63,197 nucleotides of DNA from Bacillota bacterium (lineage in GTDB: Bacteria > Bacillota > Dethiobacteria > Dethiobacterales > Dethiobacteraceae). The stretch covers positions 1 to 63,197 of the forward strand of contig QLUR01000013.1 of NCBI GenBank assembly GCA_018725565.1. Reading direction: 5' to 3'. Positions 1 to 9,109 of this stretch are shown here, one piece after another. The position numbers and the translations under genes were made by a program. Under the pieces are notes generated by a model that worked only from the letters and a program-made list of their open reading frames with translations, was not told the DNA's origin and did no database searches. How positions within the stretch are numbered: position 1 is the stretch's first letter; each line of letters begins with the position of its first letter.

Positions 1-174
1 TGGAGCAGCCGGATCACCGGCAAAGTGATACACCCTTCTGTCAAGTCGTGAAAAACGGGCTTGCCGACGGACTCTGGCGTGCCGCAAAAATCAAGCAGGT
101 CATCGGTCATCTGGAAAGCGTATCCCACCATTCCCAGTGTACATAGCCTGACCGGTTACGGCGGGAAATATCCC
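1..174 (-). pseudogene. Internally deleted partial copy of the polyprenyl diphosphate synthase gene
   Basis: Bases 1-127 match 11015-11141 with one visible mismatch (base 78), and bases 128-174 match 11767-11813 with two. In the intact gene these blocks are about 625 bases apart, so this copy has lost the middle of the gene, including the first aspartate-rich motif. Read on the minus strand, the junction puts the two blocks out of frame and reaches a stop within a few codons, so no enzyme is made. The second aspartate-rich motif segment (DDLLD) survives. The copy runs off the left edge of the window, so its full extent is unknown. It lies in the same orientation as the intact gene. Confidence 0.9.
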
Positions 175-263
175 AGTTTGTTATAAAACATCGTGTCTTC
201 CAGGGCGACTTTTCCTTTGAGCAATGCCGCCAGGCTGTATTTATCCCCTCTTTGGAAGTCCAC
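156..263 (-). CDS. 35-codon open frame after the acyl-CoA synthetase, probably a gene remnant
   Basis: A GTG-started frame of 35 residues begins 5 bases after the stop of the upstream synthetase. A GGGGTGA sequence about five bases before the GTG could bind ribosomes. The peptide contains KYSLAALLKGKVALEDT, which I do not recognise. Its last five residues (GYFPP) and stop come from the repeated polyprenyl-synthase-upstream sequence, so the frame is probably the start of a longer gene cut off where the repeat was joined. It could also be a chance frame. Confidence 0.3.
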   Translation of the reverse strand: MDFQRGDKYSLAALLKGKVALEDTMFYNKLGYFPP

Positions 264-268
264 ATATT

Positions 269-1801
269 TCACCCCATATGCAATTTTACAAGCTCTCTTT
301 TTAAAACTTTACCGGTATCATTCCTTGGCAGTGCTTTGACAAAAGCCACCGACCTGGGAAGCTTATATTTAGCCAGTTTATCAGAGCAAAAACTGATTAT
401 TTCTTCTTCTGATACAGCAGTATCCTCTTTTAGAACAACAATGGCCTTGGGAACTTCCTGCCATTTGGGATCGGGAACTCCAATAACCGCAACTTCTTTT
501 ATTGCCGGTATTCTATATATAACTTCTTCGATTTCGGCGGGATAAACATTTTCTCCGCCGGAAATAAACATGTCTTTAAGTCTGTCCACGATATAATAGA
601 AACCCTCTTCATCATACTTTGCTGCGTCACCGGTATGGAGCCAGCCGTCAACTATAGTTTCTGCGGTTATGTCATCCCTGTTCCAGTATCCTGATGTTAT
701 ATTGCCTCCCACGCATAACTCCCCGACTTTGTTGGGACCCAGTTTACTGCCTTTACTGTCCATTATACAGACGTCCGAATGGAGCACCACTTTCCCAACC
801 GACCCCGCTTTTCTCACAGCATCCTCTTCGGGAATAAAAAATACGGAAGGGCCGCTTTCAGTCATACCATACCCCTGACGTATGATAATGTTTCTTTTTT
901 TCTTGAAATTGTACACCAGGTTTGGCGGCAGGTGTGAACCGCCGCTTGTCCAGGCACGCATGCTCGACAGGTTAAATTCGTCAAGTTCAGGAATCTGATC
1001 AAGCATCAAATACATGGACGGAACGAGTATCATTATTGTTGATTTCCATCTTTCAATGTTTCGTAGCATCTCTACAGCGTCAAAATCCCGTCCGACAACG
1101 ACCGTCCCCCCTGCGTGCAGGACCGGGCAGCCATAGAGGCCAAGACCGCCTGCGTGAAAGCATGGAAGATATGTGAGATTCACATCTCTGGAATTAATGT
1201 CCAGCGCCTGCCCCATTCCAACGGCGTTATAGAAAAAATTGCCGTAAGTCATCTTGGCGCCTTTTGGCTTCCCGGTAGTCCCGGAAGTATACAAAAGCGC
1301 CCATGTATCTTCATATCTCAGCCGGGGCAGTGGGACTCCAAGGGGAGAACCTTCCCATAGTGCCTTTTCGTATACCCAGGTATCCCTATCCACTTCTTCG
1401 CCGATATTAATATATGTCTGACACGCCCCCAGCTTTGGCTTCAACCCCCGAACAACATAGTCAAACTCCGAATCATAGATAAGAACTTCGGGTGAAAAAT
1501 CATGAAGTATGAATTCCAGTTCCGGTAAAGCTAAGCGCCAGTTCAGTGTATTTAAAACAGCACCCATTTTACTGCATCCGAACAATATTTCAAAGTAGTC
1601 TGTACTGTTTTTTGCTAAAACAGATACTCTGCCACCAGCCCCGACTCCCAACCTAACCTTTAAAAAACTTGCAAAACGATTGGCTCTTTCGTTGACAGCC
1701 CGATAAGTGAAGCTTCGGGAAGTGTTTAAGTCAACAAGCGCCAGTTTATCGGGAGTTCTGTCTGCATGGCGCTCCAACCAGTCATAATGATACCCGTACA
1801 T
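269..1801 (-). CDS. AMP-dependent acyl-CoA synthetase (distal gene of operon)
   Basis: 510 residues, full length for the ANL superfamily of ATP-dependent acyl-CoA ligases, which make acyl-AMP and then acyl-CoA. The AMP-binding motif YTSGTTGKPKG lies near residue 170; the adenine-binding region GYGMTESGP and the hinge/C-terminal motifs GWLHTGDAAKYDEEGFYYI and DRLKDMFISGGENVYP follow, with the catalytic lysine region NDTGKVLKRE at the end. No signal or membrane segment. The ATG is 22 bases after the stop of the ketoacyl-synthase-like gene. It is the last intact gene of the operon that starts with a TetR gene near 10.5 kb. The substrate cannot be read from sequence; medium/long-chain or aromatic acids are possible. 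Confidence 0.9.
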   Translation of the reverse strand: MYGYHYDWLERHADRTPDKLALVDLNTSRSFTYRAVNERANRFASFLKVRLGVGAGGRVSVLAKNSTDYFEILFGCSKMGAVLNTLNWRLALPELEFILHDFSPEVLIYDSEFDYVVRGLKPKLGACQTYINIGEEVDRDTWVYEKALWEGSPLGVPLPRLRYEDTWALLYTSGTTGKPKGAKMTYGNFFYNAVGMGQALDINSRDVNLTYLPCFHAGGLGLYGCPVLHAGGTVVVGRDFDAVEMLRNIERWKSTIMILVPSMYLMLDQIPELDEFNLSSMRAWTSGGSHLPPNLVYNFKKKRNIIIRQGYGMTESGPSVFFIPEEDAVRKAGSVGKVVLHSDVCIMDSKGSKLGPNKVGELCVGGNITSGYWNRDDITAETIVDGWLHTGDAAKYDEEGFYYIVDRLKDMFISGGENVYPAEIEEVIYRIPAIKEVAVIGVPDPKWQEVPKAIVVLKEDTAVSEEEIISFCSDKLAKYKLPRSVAFVKALPRNDTGKVLKRELVKLHMG

Positions 1802-1823
1802 ATAATCTTCCCGCCTTTCCTCC

Positions 1824-2846
1824 TTATAAATTGCCCCACTGTATGATGGTAGCCCCCCAGGTATAGCCAGTACCGGCGGCTAACAGTGCTATGATATCAC
1901 CGTCTTTGATCAAACCCCGGCGCTCCGCCTCGGTCAACACGATTATCTGGTCACCGGATTGGATATGCCCGTAATTCTCCAGGTAAAAGCTTTGATTAGG
2001 ATTGAGGCGGAAAGCCTGCAGCAGATCATGATAAAGCGACCTTTTAAGGTGAATAGGCGCCAGGAAGTTTAAATCCCTGGTTGTTTTTCCGCTTTTTTCC
2101 AGAGCCTTTTCTACCACGGTCACAAAGTTTTTAAAAGAAACCGGGTCTAGGTGTTCCTTCATTTCCTCCGGGGCTGTCAACTCCAGCATGTGAAGTCCGG
2201 CATCTGTAGTTTGCCGGGAAGCAGGCATTGCTGACCCTCCTGCCGGCAGTTTCACATACTTGTGAAAAAATCCTGCTGTTATGTTATGTGTTTCCAGAAT
2301 CACGTTCTTCTTCAGAAATTTTGTCAGCAAGGCTGCGGCGCCACCATCGGCAAAGTTATACATAAACCGTACTCTAGGGTTTTTGTAGTCAATGAGATAG
2401 GACTCCTTGCTGCCCATCACCAGCAGTACGTTTCGCATGCTCTCCTCTGTCAGCATCATCCCTTTTGCCATGCGCAAAGCCACGGTAAAGCTCACACACA
2501 GCGACATGATTTCAGTGGCAAAGGCATTGACGGCACCCAGTTCATACTGCACCTTGCAGGCACAGGACCAGACCGGGTAGTCCTTGTACTCGCTGCCAAA
2601 ATAAATTACCGCATCCAGTTTGGCCGGGTCAAAATCACCCAGCGCATTCTTTGCCGCTTTCAGCGCCATGTCGGAGACATGCTCATGTGGTGCTGCCACA
2701 CTTTTTCTGAGCAGTCCCAGCTTGTTTTCCACAGCTTCAAGCGGTATATCCGATTTCAATGCAATTTCTTTACCGTTTTCCTTTCCGGACGGCAGGTAAA
2801 TTCCCAGACTGGCAATCCCTACTGTGTTTTCCTTTTCATCGCACAT
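1824..2846 (-). CDS. Ketoacyl-synthase III-like thiolase-fold enzyme with altered catalytic triad
   Basis: 340 residues with the layout of FabH/HMG-CoA-synthase-like condensing enzymes. The nucleophile is probably Cys117 in the segment IMSLCVSFTVA, and His266 sits where FabH has the HQAN histidine (APIHLKRS). The third position, Asn in FabH (YGNTS), is replaced by His294 in NYGHIQSGDQ, so this is not a standard fatty-acid initiation enzyme. The ATG follows AGGAGG by eight bases. It sits between the Liv transporter genes and an acyl-CoA synthetase, so it probably condenses or transfers acyl groups activated by the operon's ligases. Chemistry and substrate are inference. Confidence 0.75.
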   Translation of the reverse strand: MCDEKENTVGIASLGIYLPSGKENGKEIALKSDIPLEAVENKLGLLRKSVAAPHEHVSDMALKAAKNALGDFDPAKLDAVIYFGSEYKDYPVWSCACKVQYELGAVNAFATEIMSLCVSFTVALRMAKGMMLTEESMRNVLLVMGSKESYLIDYKNPRVRFMYNFADGGAAALLTKFLKKNVILETHNITAGFFHKYVKLPAGGSAMPASRQTTDAGLHMLELTAPEEMKEHLDPVSFKNFVTVVEKALEKSGKTTRDLNFLAPIHLKRSLYHDLLQAFRLNPNQSFYLENYGHIQSGDQIIVLTEAERRGLIKDGDIIALLAAGTGYTWGATIIQWGNL

Positions 2847-2887
2847 GTTACGCGCCTCCTATTCCCCGAGCCGCAAGGCCTTTTATT

Positions 2888-3913
2888 TTAGGCAATCTTT
2901 TTCTTATTTCTGCTGCTAAGAAGGTCAGCCAACTGGCGGTATGCACCTACGATACCTGCCGGCATATAAAGGACAACCAGAATGTATATGCTGCCAAAGA
3001 ACAACAGCCAGCGTGTAAATACGGGATGCACGTCCCGCAGAGTCAGCAGGTAGTGCTGGATAAGCTGGACAAAAGCCGTCCCCACAATGGCGCCGTAAAG
3101 CGTCCCAGTCCCGCCCACAATAGTGACCAGCAAGGCGTTCAGGGTCTGCTGGATAGTGAGAAGCTCGGTGTTTGCAAACCGGGTAAGCAGGGCGAACATA
3201 ACCCCGGACAAGCCCGCGGAAATACCGCCCACCTGCAGGCTTATCATTTTGTAGGTGGTGGTATTGTACCCAAGAAAAATTGCCCTCTGCTCGTTTTCCC
3301 GGATAGCCAGCAAAACACGTCCCGTGGGGGACAGGACAAAGCGCCTTAACACTATTACCATCAGGATCAAAAAGAGCAATGCATAATAGTAGAACAGCAG
3401 GCGGTCCCTGAACATATAAGGGATAGGGAAAGTCAGCCCGTCGGCGCCCATGGTCACATCGCGCCAGGTCTCAGCCAGGTGCCGTACGATTTCACCCAAG
3501 GCCAGAGTAATCATGGCGCAGGCAATCACCCCTCCGCCCCGGAAAGCGATTTTGCCCATGATAAAGGCCGCGGCCGAACAGTACACCACTGTTACTATCA
3601 CTGCCAGCAAAAGTGTGCCGGGTGTCGGGTCAAGGCGCAGGAACAGGATACCTGCCAGATAAGTGCCGCTGCCGAAAAACACGGCGTGGCCAAGGTTAAT
3701 TACACCGGTAAAACCACGCAGGATGTCGTAGCTCATACCGAAAACGGCTAGGATGAATATCCGGCTGAACAGGCTGATGGTTGCATGGCCGGCAAAACCC
3801 GGCAGCATCAGCAGAAACGCGGCAGCAATGAGAGCAACCGCCGAACCCGCCACAAACTGCTTCCTGTCCTTTGCTCCCGCCGTTACCAGCTTTATTACCG
3901 CCGGCGTCTTCAT
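2888..3913 (-). CDS. livM: Branched-chain amino acid-type ABC transporter permease (LivM family)
   Basis: 341 residues, polytopic and highly hydrophobic, with the LivM signature region FDILRGFTGVINLGHAVFFG-like (here starting at YDILRGFTG near residue 60) and the conserved cytoplasmic loop RENEQRAIFLGYNTTTYKM. It forms the inner-membrane channel with LivH. The ATG overlaps the stop of livH by four bases (ATGA), showing translational coupling. The family imports leucine/isoleucine/valine but also amides, urea and many carboxylic acids; two acyl-CoA ligases in the same operon suggest an organic acid here. Confidence 0.9.
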   Translation of the reverse strand: MKTPAVIKLVTAGAKDRKQFVAGSAVALIAAAFLLMLPGFAGHATISLFSRIFILAVFGMSYDILRGFTGVINLGHAVFFGSGTYLAGILFLRLDPTPGTLLLAVIVTVVYCSAAAFIMGKIAFRGGGVIACAMITLALGEIVRHLAETWRDVTMGADGLTFPIPYMFRDRLLFYYYALLFLILMVIVLRRFVLSPTGRVLLAIRENEQRAIFLGYNTTTYKMISLQVGGISAGLSGVMFALLTRFANTELLTIQQTLNALLVTIVGGTGTLYGAIVGTAFVQLIQHYLLTLRDVHPVFTRWLLFFGSIYILVVLYMPAGIVGAYRQLADLLSSRNKKKIA

Positions 3914-4776
3914 GACTTCACCGCCAGGCCAAAAAGTCCGGTCGGCCTGAACGCCAGCACCAGCGCCATCAAGAGGACACTAACCACCCCTGCCGCCGGC
4001 GGGAAGTACCAAGCCACCAGTGCCCCGGTCAAACCAAGAAAGATGCTGCCCACAGCGGAACCGATAAAACTGCCCATGCCGCCGATTACCACTACGATAA
4101 AGGCCAGCACTTGGTTACTGATGCCCATACCTGACCAGACGCTGCCCACCAGCGGCACATACAGGGCTCCGCCCACCGCGGCCAGAGCCGCACCTCCGGC
4201 AAATACCAGGGAAAAATATCGACGGATGTCGATACCCAAGGCTTGCACCATCTCAGGCGACTGAACACCGGCACGGATAATCATTCCTATTCTGGTCCTG
4301 GTAATCAGAGCGTGAATGCCCAGAGCGACCACGATGCCGATTACAATGAGAAATACACGGTACTTTGAGATGATGATGCTACCCATAACCCAGGTTCCGG
4401 CCAAGTGCGGCGGCCTTACCGCCGCTAACGGAGTTGGACCCCACAGCACCCTCACCAGTTCGGTAAAAACGATCATCAGTCCCAATGTAATAAGAATCTG
4501 AGCTGTAACCTTACCATAGACGGGCCTGATAAAAAATCTTTCAAAAATCAGCCCCATCAGGAACCCAACAACCATAGCCAGCAACAGTGAAAGTGAAAAG
4601 CTGCCGGTCTTGGTGTACATCCAGACGCTGACGTAACCGCCCCAGAGGAACATAGTGCCGTGCGAAAAATTTACAATACCCATCAGGCCGAGGATAACGG
4701 AAAGCCCTGCTGCCATCAGGAAAATCAGGGCACCCTCGGCCAAACCGTTGACCAGGAGCATAACAAATACATCCAT
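3910..4776 (-). CDS. livH: Branched-chain amino acid-type ABC transporter permease (LivH family)
   Basis: 288 residues, almost entirely transmembrane helices. It carries the LivH hallmarks GLMGIVNFSHGTMFLWGGY near the N-terminus and the glycine-rich segment VVIGGMGSFIGSAVGSIFLG near the C-terminus. It is the second membrane half of the Liv-type importer in this operon and overlaps livM by four bases. The ATG follows a GGAGGATG-like sequence. Substrate unknown, as for livM. Confidence 0.9.
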   Translation of the reverse strand: MDVFVMLLVNGLAEGALIFLMAAGLSVILGLMGIVNFSHGTMFLWGGYVSVWMYTKTGSFSLSLLLAMVVGFLMGLIFERFFIRPVYGKVTAQILITLGLMIVFTELVRVLWGPTPLAAVRPPHLAGTWVMGSIIISKYRVFLIVIGIVVALGIHALITRTRIGMIIRAGVQSPEMVQALGIDIRRYFSLVFAGGAALAAVGGALYVPLVGSVWSGMGISNQVLAFIVVVIGGMGSFIGSAVGSIFLGLTGALVAWYFPPAAGVVSVLLMALVLAFRPTGLFGLAVKS

Positions 4777-4800
4777 GAATCATCCTCCTTTCCCCAGTGG

Positions 4801-5511
4801 CTATGCCACAACCCCCAGGTATCTCTTCTGCAGCTCTCGATCTTTTGCCAGGCTGGCAATCCCGCCGTCCAGGACCGTACGCCCGTCATTTAAAATATAA
4901 AAGCGGTCACCTACGGCACAGGCCAAGTTAAAATTCTGCTCTACCAGGATAATATTGGTATTTTTTTTAACCTCCAGCAATGCCTTGCATACTTTCTCTA
5001 CCACGATAGGAGCCAAGCCTTTACTCGGTTCGTCAATCAATATAACTTTATTTTCGTTGAGCAGCGCCCTGCCAATGGAAAGCATCTGCCGCTGACCTCC
5101 GCTCAGTGTGGATGCCAGCCGGCGATATGCTGCCTTCAAATCAGGAAACAGTTGCAGAATATATTCCTGGCGTTCCTTGGTGGCATTATCCTGTCTCCAT
5201 GCGGCCAGCCGCAGGTTTTCCTCTACCGATAGCAGGTTGAATATGCCATAATCCTCTGGGACATATCCAAGGCCGAGCCGGGCTATCTTGTGGCTTGGCA
5301 AGCCAAAAAGCGATTGGTCTTCCAGTTCCAGTACACCGGCGGCAGGCTTTACGAGACCCATAATACTGCGCAGGGTTGTTGTTTTGCCGGCGCCGTTACG
5401 TCCTAATACCACTACCGCTTCACCGGGACGGACTTCCAGCGAGACACCCTGCAGGATATGGAACGGCCCAATAAAAGAAGATATGTTCTCCAGTTTAAGC
5501 ACAGGCTTCAC
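4801..5511 (-). CDS. livF: ABC transporter ATP-binding protein (LivF family)
   Basis: 236 residues. Walker A is GRNGAGKTT near residue 39, the ABC signature is LSGGQRQML, and Walker B is VILIDEPSKGLAP. The downstream switch region ends in LVEQN, typical of LivF, which lacks the longer LivG insertions. It powers import together with LivG. Its start lies inside the end of livG (17-base overlap), so the two are co-translated. Confidence 0.93.
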   Translation of the reverse strand: MKPVLKLENISSFIGPFHILQGVSLEVRPGEAVVVLGRNGAGKTTTLRSIMGLVKPAAGVLELEDQSLFGLPSHKIARLGLGYVPEDYGIFNLLSVEENLRLAAWRQDNATKERQEYILQLFPDLKAAYRRLASTLSGGQRQMLSIGRALLNENKVILIDEPSKGLAPIVVEKVCKALLEVKKNTNIILVEQNFNLACAVGDRFYILNDGRTVLDGGIASLAKDRELQKRYLGVVA

Positions 5512-6268
5512 TGAGTACCCCCCCTCCCAGGTACGCGGCCAGGACTGCCGGATTGGCTGCCACTTCGGGCGGACTGCCCTGAGCCAGCACTGAACCGTTT
5601 ACCAGTACTATCACCTGGTCGGAAAGACCGGTGACCAGGTCCATCTTATGCTCTATCAAAACAATGGTTTTATCGGTCACTTTCTTAGTCCTGTCCAGGA
5701 GTTCAAACATGGCCGGCACCTCCTCCAGGGCCATCCCGGCCGTAGGTTCATCCAGAAGCAAAACCTCGGGATCGAGGGCCAGCACCATGGCCAGTTCCAA
5801 CTTTCTCTGTTCACCGTGGGTGAGGCTAGCAGCCAGGAAATTTTTTTTCTCCTGCAGGAGCACCTGTTCCAGCAGCAACCCGGTCTTCTCATTGAGCTGC
5901 CTGAACTTCCTATGGTCGGCAAATATCCTGTATCCTATACGGGCCTGTGCCTGTAGTGCCAGCCGTACATTTTCCTGCACGGTAAGGGCAGGGAAGACGT
6001 TGGTCAACTGAAAAGACCTGCCCATACCCAATGCAACTCTCTGTAAAGGGGACAGATGGGTTATATCTGTCCCCTTAAACAGCACCTGCCCGCCCGTGGG
6101 CCTTAACAGACCGCTAATCAGGTTAAACAGGGTCGTCTTGCCTGCCCCGTTTGGACCGATTATGGTAGTAAAGATGTCTTTTTCAATTTCTATGCTAACA
6201 TTGTTAACAGCTTTGTGAGCGCCAAAACTTATGGTAAGTTGCCGGGTCTGTATCAGCGGGGTTGACAC
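5495..6268 (-). CDS. livG: ABC transporter ATP-binding protein (LivG family)
   Basis: 257 residues with Walker A GPNGAGKTTLFNLISG, the LivG-typical RSFQLTNVFPALTVQENV, signature LTHGEQRKLELAMVLA and Walker B VLLLDEPTAGMALEE. The signature has THGEQR in place of SGGQ, which is normal for LivG. The start is a GTG. It begins 29 bases after the substrate-binding-protein gene and is coupled to livF. Confidence 0.93.
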   Translation of the reverse strand: MSTPLIQTRQLTISFGAHKAVNNVSIEIEKDIFTTIIGPNGAGKTTLFNLISGLLRPTGGQVLFKGTDITHLSPLQRVALGMGRSFQLTNVFPALTVQENVRLALQAQARIGYRIFADHRKFRQLNEKTGLLLEQVLLQEKKNFLAASLTHGEQRKLELAMVLALDPEVLLLDEPTAGMALEEVPAMFELLDRTKKVTDKTIVLIEHKMDLVTGLSDQVIVLVNGSVLAQGSPPEVAANPAVLAAYLGGGVLSEACA

Positions 6269-6297
6269 GTGACTCTCACTTCCTTTTACTATCCTGT

Positions 6298-7536
6298 CTA
6301 GCGGCGGGCGTCTTTAGGAACTGTTACCGGCGGAGCCAGTCGTTCAGCGGAAATGACTCTGACCAAGGTGGGTACGGGATGATCGACTCCCGCCACCTCT
6401 TGCAGGGTAATTTCAAACAACGGCTGCATGGCCTGGTGGTCCTCTTCACGGAACCAGCGTTTTCCGGTCGGAGAGTCGAACTCCATTCCTCTCAGTGCTG
6501 CTATCAGCGTTTCCGTATCGGTGCTTCCACCGGTTTTCTCCAGGGCGGTTACAATAGCCGAGGCTGCGGCCATACCACCGGACACAAAAATATCCGGCGG
6601 TAAGCCGAACCGCTTCTTATGTTCTGCCACGAGCCAATCATTCATGGGATTGGAAGGGGGCGCACTGTGGTAATAGACAGTAAAACCATGCATACCAACT
6701 ACGTCCCTCATCATTCTCAATGCGGCAATTTCCGGCGCGCCGGTGGAAATTGTAATTCCGGCGCCTTTAAGGTCCAACTCCATAATCTGGCGCCAGGGAT
6801 TATTGGCGCCGGCCCAGACAACAAAGAGATAATCAGGCTTGGCTTCCCTGATCCGCAAGAGATATGGCGAAAAGTCGGTAGCTGTGGCCGGCGGAAACTC
6901 CTGGATCACGATGGAGGCGCCACGCGCCATGGCCGCCGGGATAAACGGGGTAATGCCGGCACGTCCAAAAGCCGTGTCAGGCGCCAGGGTGGCTATTTTG
7001 GCGCCGGGAGCGGCAATGATATCAGCCATGGCAATGGCATCCTGAGCCGTGTTGCGTCCGGTACGGAAAACATAACGGTTCCAAAACTTTCCTGTGATTA
7101 CGTCGGCGGCGGCAGGCTCCACTATGATTACTCTTTCGAATTCCTCAACCAGGGGAAGTATGGCCAGTGCATCGGAGGATGACGTCGGTCCTACCAGCAG
7201 ATCAACTTTATCTTGGTCGAGCAGCTTGGTTGCCCGCTCCCGAGCCACGTCCGGCACAGTGGTAGTGTCTTCCCAGATAACCTCAATCTTTCGCCCTGCC
7301 ACTTCCTGGGTGCCGTCAGTTAAATATTCCAGACCCAGTTCGAAACCACGCCTCATTTGTTTGCCGTAGTCCTCCAGGACACCGCTCAGAGAAGCCAGCG
7401 CGCCAATTCTAATCGGTGGCAGTTCCTGCTTGGCAGCCGGACCCGGTGCCTGCTGCGGGGTTGTTCTGACTGGACAACCTGTTCCAGCCAGTGACATTAT
7501 CAGCAGAACAGAAATCAACAACAACTTCCTACGCAT
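6298..7536 (-). CDS. Lipoprotein substrate-binding protein of the Liv-type ABC importer
   Basis: 412 residues from the chosen ATG, which follows a textbook AGGAGG about seven bases upstream; an in-frame ATG 11 codons earlier has no comparable site. The N-terminus MRRKLLLISVLLIMSL is a signal peptide ending in the lipobox LAGTGC, so the mature protein is anchored to the outer face of the membrane. The rest fits type-1 periplasmic binding proteins of the LivK/amide/carboxylate group (PIRIGALASLSGVLEDYGK, VDLLVGPTSSSDALAI). It captures the ligand for LivHMGF. The ligand is unknown. Confidence 0.9.
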   Translation of the reverse strand: MRRKLLLISVLLIMSLAGTGCPVRTTPQQAPGPAAKQELPPIRIGALASLSGVLEDYGKQMRRGFELGLEYLTDGTQEVAGRKIEVIWEDTTTVPDVARERATKLLDQDKVDLLVGPTSSSDALAILPLVEEFERVIIVEPAAADVITGKFWNRYVFRTGRNTAQDAIAMADIIAAPGAKIATLAPDTAFGRAGITPFIPAAMARGASIVIQEFPPATATDFSPYLLRIREAKPDYLFVVWAGANNPWRQIMELDLKGAGITISTGAPEIAALRMMRDVVGMHGFTVYYHSAPPSNPMNDWLVAEHKKRFGLPPDIFVSGGMAAASAIVTALEKTGGSTDTETLIAALRGMEFDSPTGKRWFREEDHQAMQPLFEITLQEVAGVDHPVPTLVRVISAERLAPPVTVPKDARR

Positions 7537-7621
7537 TTTTTCTCCTCCTGATTTTTTATTGAAAATCATAGCTATACCGCTTTAAAGCTGATATTATACC
7601 TCCTTTCCACCAGGCCTTCAG

Positions 7622-9109
7622 CTAGAGAAGCTCCTGTTTCAGTATTTTACCGGCAGCGTTACGTGGAAGTTGTGTGCGAAATTCGACTATTTTAGGTACT
7701 TTATAACCGCCTAGGAATTCCCTGGCAAACTCGGTAATCTGCCCGGCACCAACGGACTCTCCCTCTTTTAAGACCACCACGGCTTTTACTTTTTCCCCCC
7801 ATTTTTCATCGGGAACTCCCACCACGGCGGCATCCAGCACTGCCGGGTGTCTGTTAATGACTTCCTCGATTTCTGTGGGGTAAATGTTCTCACCTCCGCT
7901 GATAATCATGTGTTTTCTCCTGTCTACGATGTAGTAAAAACCTACTTCATCGCGCCGTGCCAGGTCGCCGGTCAGGAAATAGCCCTGGTACAGCGACTCC
8001 CTGGTAGCTTTCTGGTTGTTGAAGTAACCAGAGCAAACATGGGGGCCCTTGATTATCAACTCACCCACCTCACCGTTTGCCACATCGGCTCCTTTGCTGT
8101 CTATTAGCCGTACATCACTGTAAAAAACCGGTTTGCCCACTGAAGGTGACCTGGCTAATATATCCTGCTGGTCCAATGCAAAACAGTTGGGACCTGCCTC
8201 AGTCAGCCCGTAACCTTGTTTAAAATTTAATCCCCGCTCCCAAAAAGTCTGGAAGATACTTTGCGGACAGGGCGCCCCGCCGGAGATGAAAAAACGCACG
8301 CCGGCCAGCGAGGCACGCCGGAAAGCCTCAGTGCCAATTACCATCTGGTACATGGTGGGAACCATAAACCCGATGGTGCAGTTGTAGCGGTCAAACACTC
8401 CCGCCACCTCTTCCGGTTCAAAAGTGTTAAACAACAGCACGGTGCCGCCCAAGTGAAAGAGCGGAGTTAAAAACACATTCCAGCCTCCGGTATGAAACAG
8501 AGGCGTGAAGACGGGCGCTACGTCATCCTGACGCAGGCCCCAGCTGATGGTAGTGTTGATGGCGTTCCAGAAAATCATGCGGTGGGACAGCAGCGCGCCC
8601 TTGGGAAAACCGGTGGTGCCGCCGGTATACAGTATCATGAGTATATCTTCAGGGGTCACCGCCGGTGAGAGCAGACCGTTACCGCCTCTCAGCAACAGGT
8701 TCTCATAATCCGGCCCGAAGCTGACCAGGGAAGGGGTATGCTCGCCCAGCCCTGCCAGCAGGCCACGGAATTCATCTTCCAGGAAAATCAGCAGGGGTTG
8801 GCAGTCATCTGCCATATACTTTATTTCCCTGCCGGTGAGTCGGAAGTTCAGTGGGACGATTATGGCGCCCAGTTTGGCGGCGGCAAAAAAGATTTCCAGC
8901 ATTTCCGGACGGTTTTTGGCCAGTACGGCCAGTCGGTCTCCTTTTTTAACACCGTAACCGGCAGCCAGCCCTAAGGACAACGCCGTGACCCGCCGGTGAA
9001 TATCCAGGTAGGTATAGTCTTTCCCCGTGCTCATGTCCCTGACTGCAATCCTGTGCGGTGTCAGTTGCGCGCGGCGCTCCGTCCATTTGCCCACGTGCAC
9101 GTCAGTCAT
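7622..9109 (-). CDS. AMP-dependent acyl-CoA synthetase (promoter-proximal)
   Basis: 495 residues from the ATG at 9109, chosen because GGAGGAGG sits directly before it; the frame stays open about 56 codons further upstream but that part overlaps the hydrolase gene and is unlike the family. AMP-binding motif LYTGGTTGFPKGALLSH, then QGYGLTEAGPN, GYFLTGDLARRDEVGFYY and RRKHMIISGGENIYPTEIEE, ending in NAAGKILKQELL with the catalytic lysine. Related to but clearly distinct from the synthetase at 269-1801. The start overlaps the end of the hydrolase gene by eight bases. Confidence 0.92.
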   Translation of the reverse strand: MTDVHVGKWTERRAQLTPHRIAVRDMSTGKDYTYLDIHRRVTALSLGLAAGYGVKKGDRLAVLAKNRPEMLEIFFAAAKLGAIIVPLNFRLTGREIKYMADDCQPLLIFLEDEFRGLLAGLGEHTPSLVSFGPDYENLLLRGGNGLLSPAVTPEDILMILYTGGTTGFPKGALLSHRMIFWNAINTTISWGLRQDDVAPVFTPLFHTGGWNVFLTPLFHLGGTVLLFNTFEPEEVAGVFDRYNCTIGFMVPTMYQMVIGTEAFRRASLAGVRFFISGGAPCPQSIFQTFWERGLNFKQGYGLTEAGPNCFALDQQDILARSPSVGKPVFYSDVRLIDSKGADVANGEVGELIIKGPHVCSGYFNNQKATRESLYQGYFLTGDLARRDEVGFYYIVDRRKHMIISGGENIYPTEIEEVINRHPAVLDAAVVGVPDEKWGEKVKAVVVLKEGESVGAGQITEFAREFLGGYKVPKIVEFRTQLPRNAAGKILKQELL

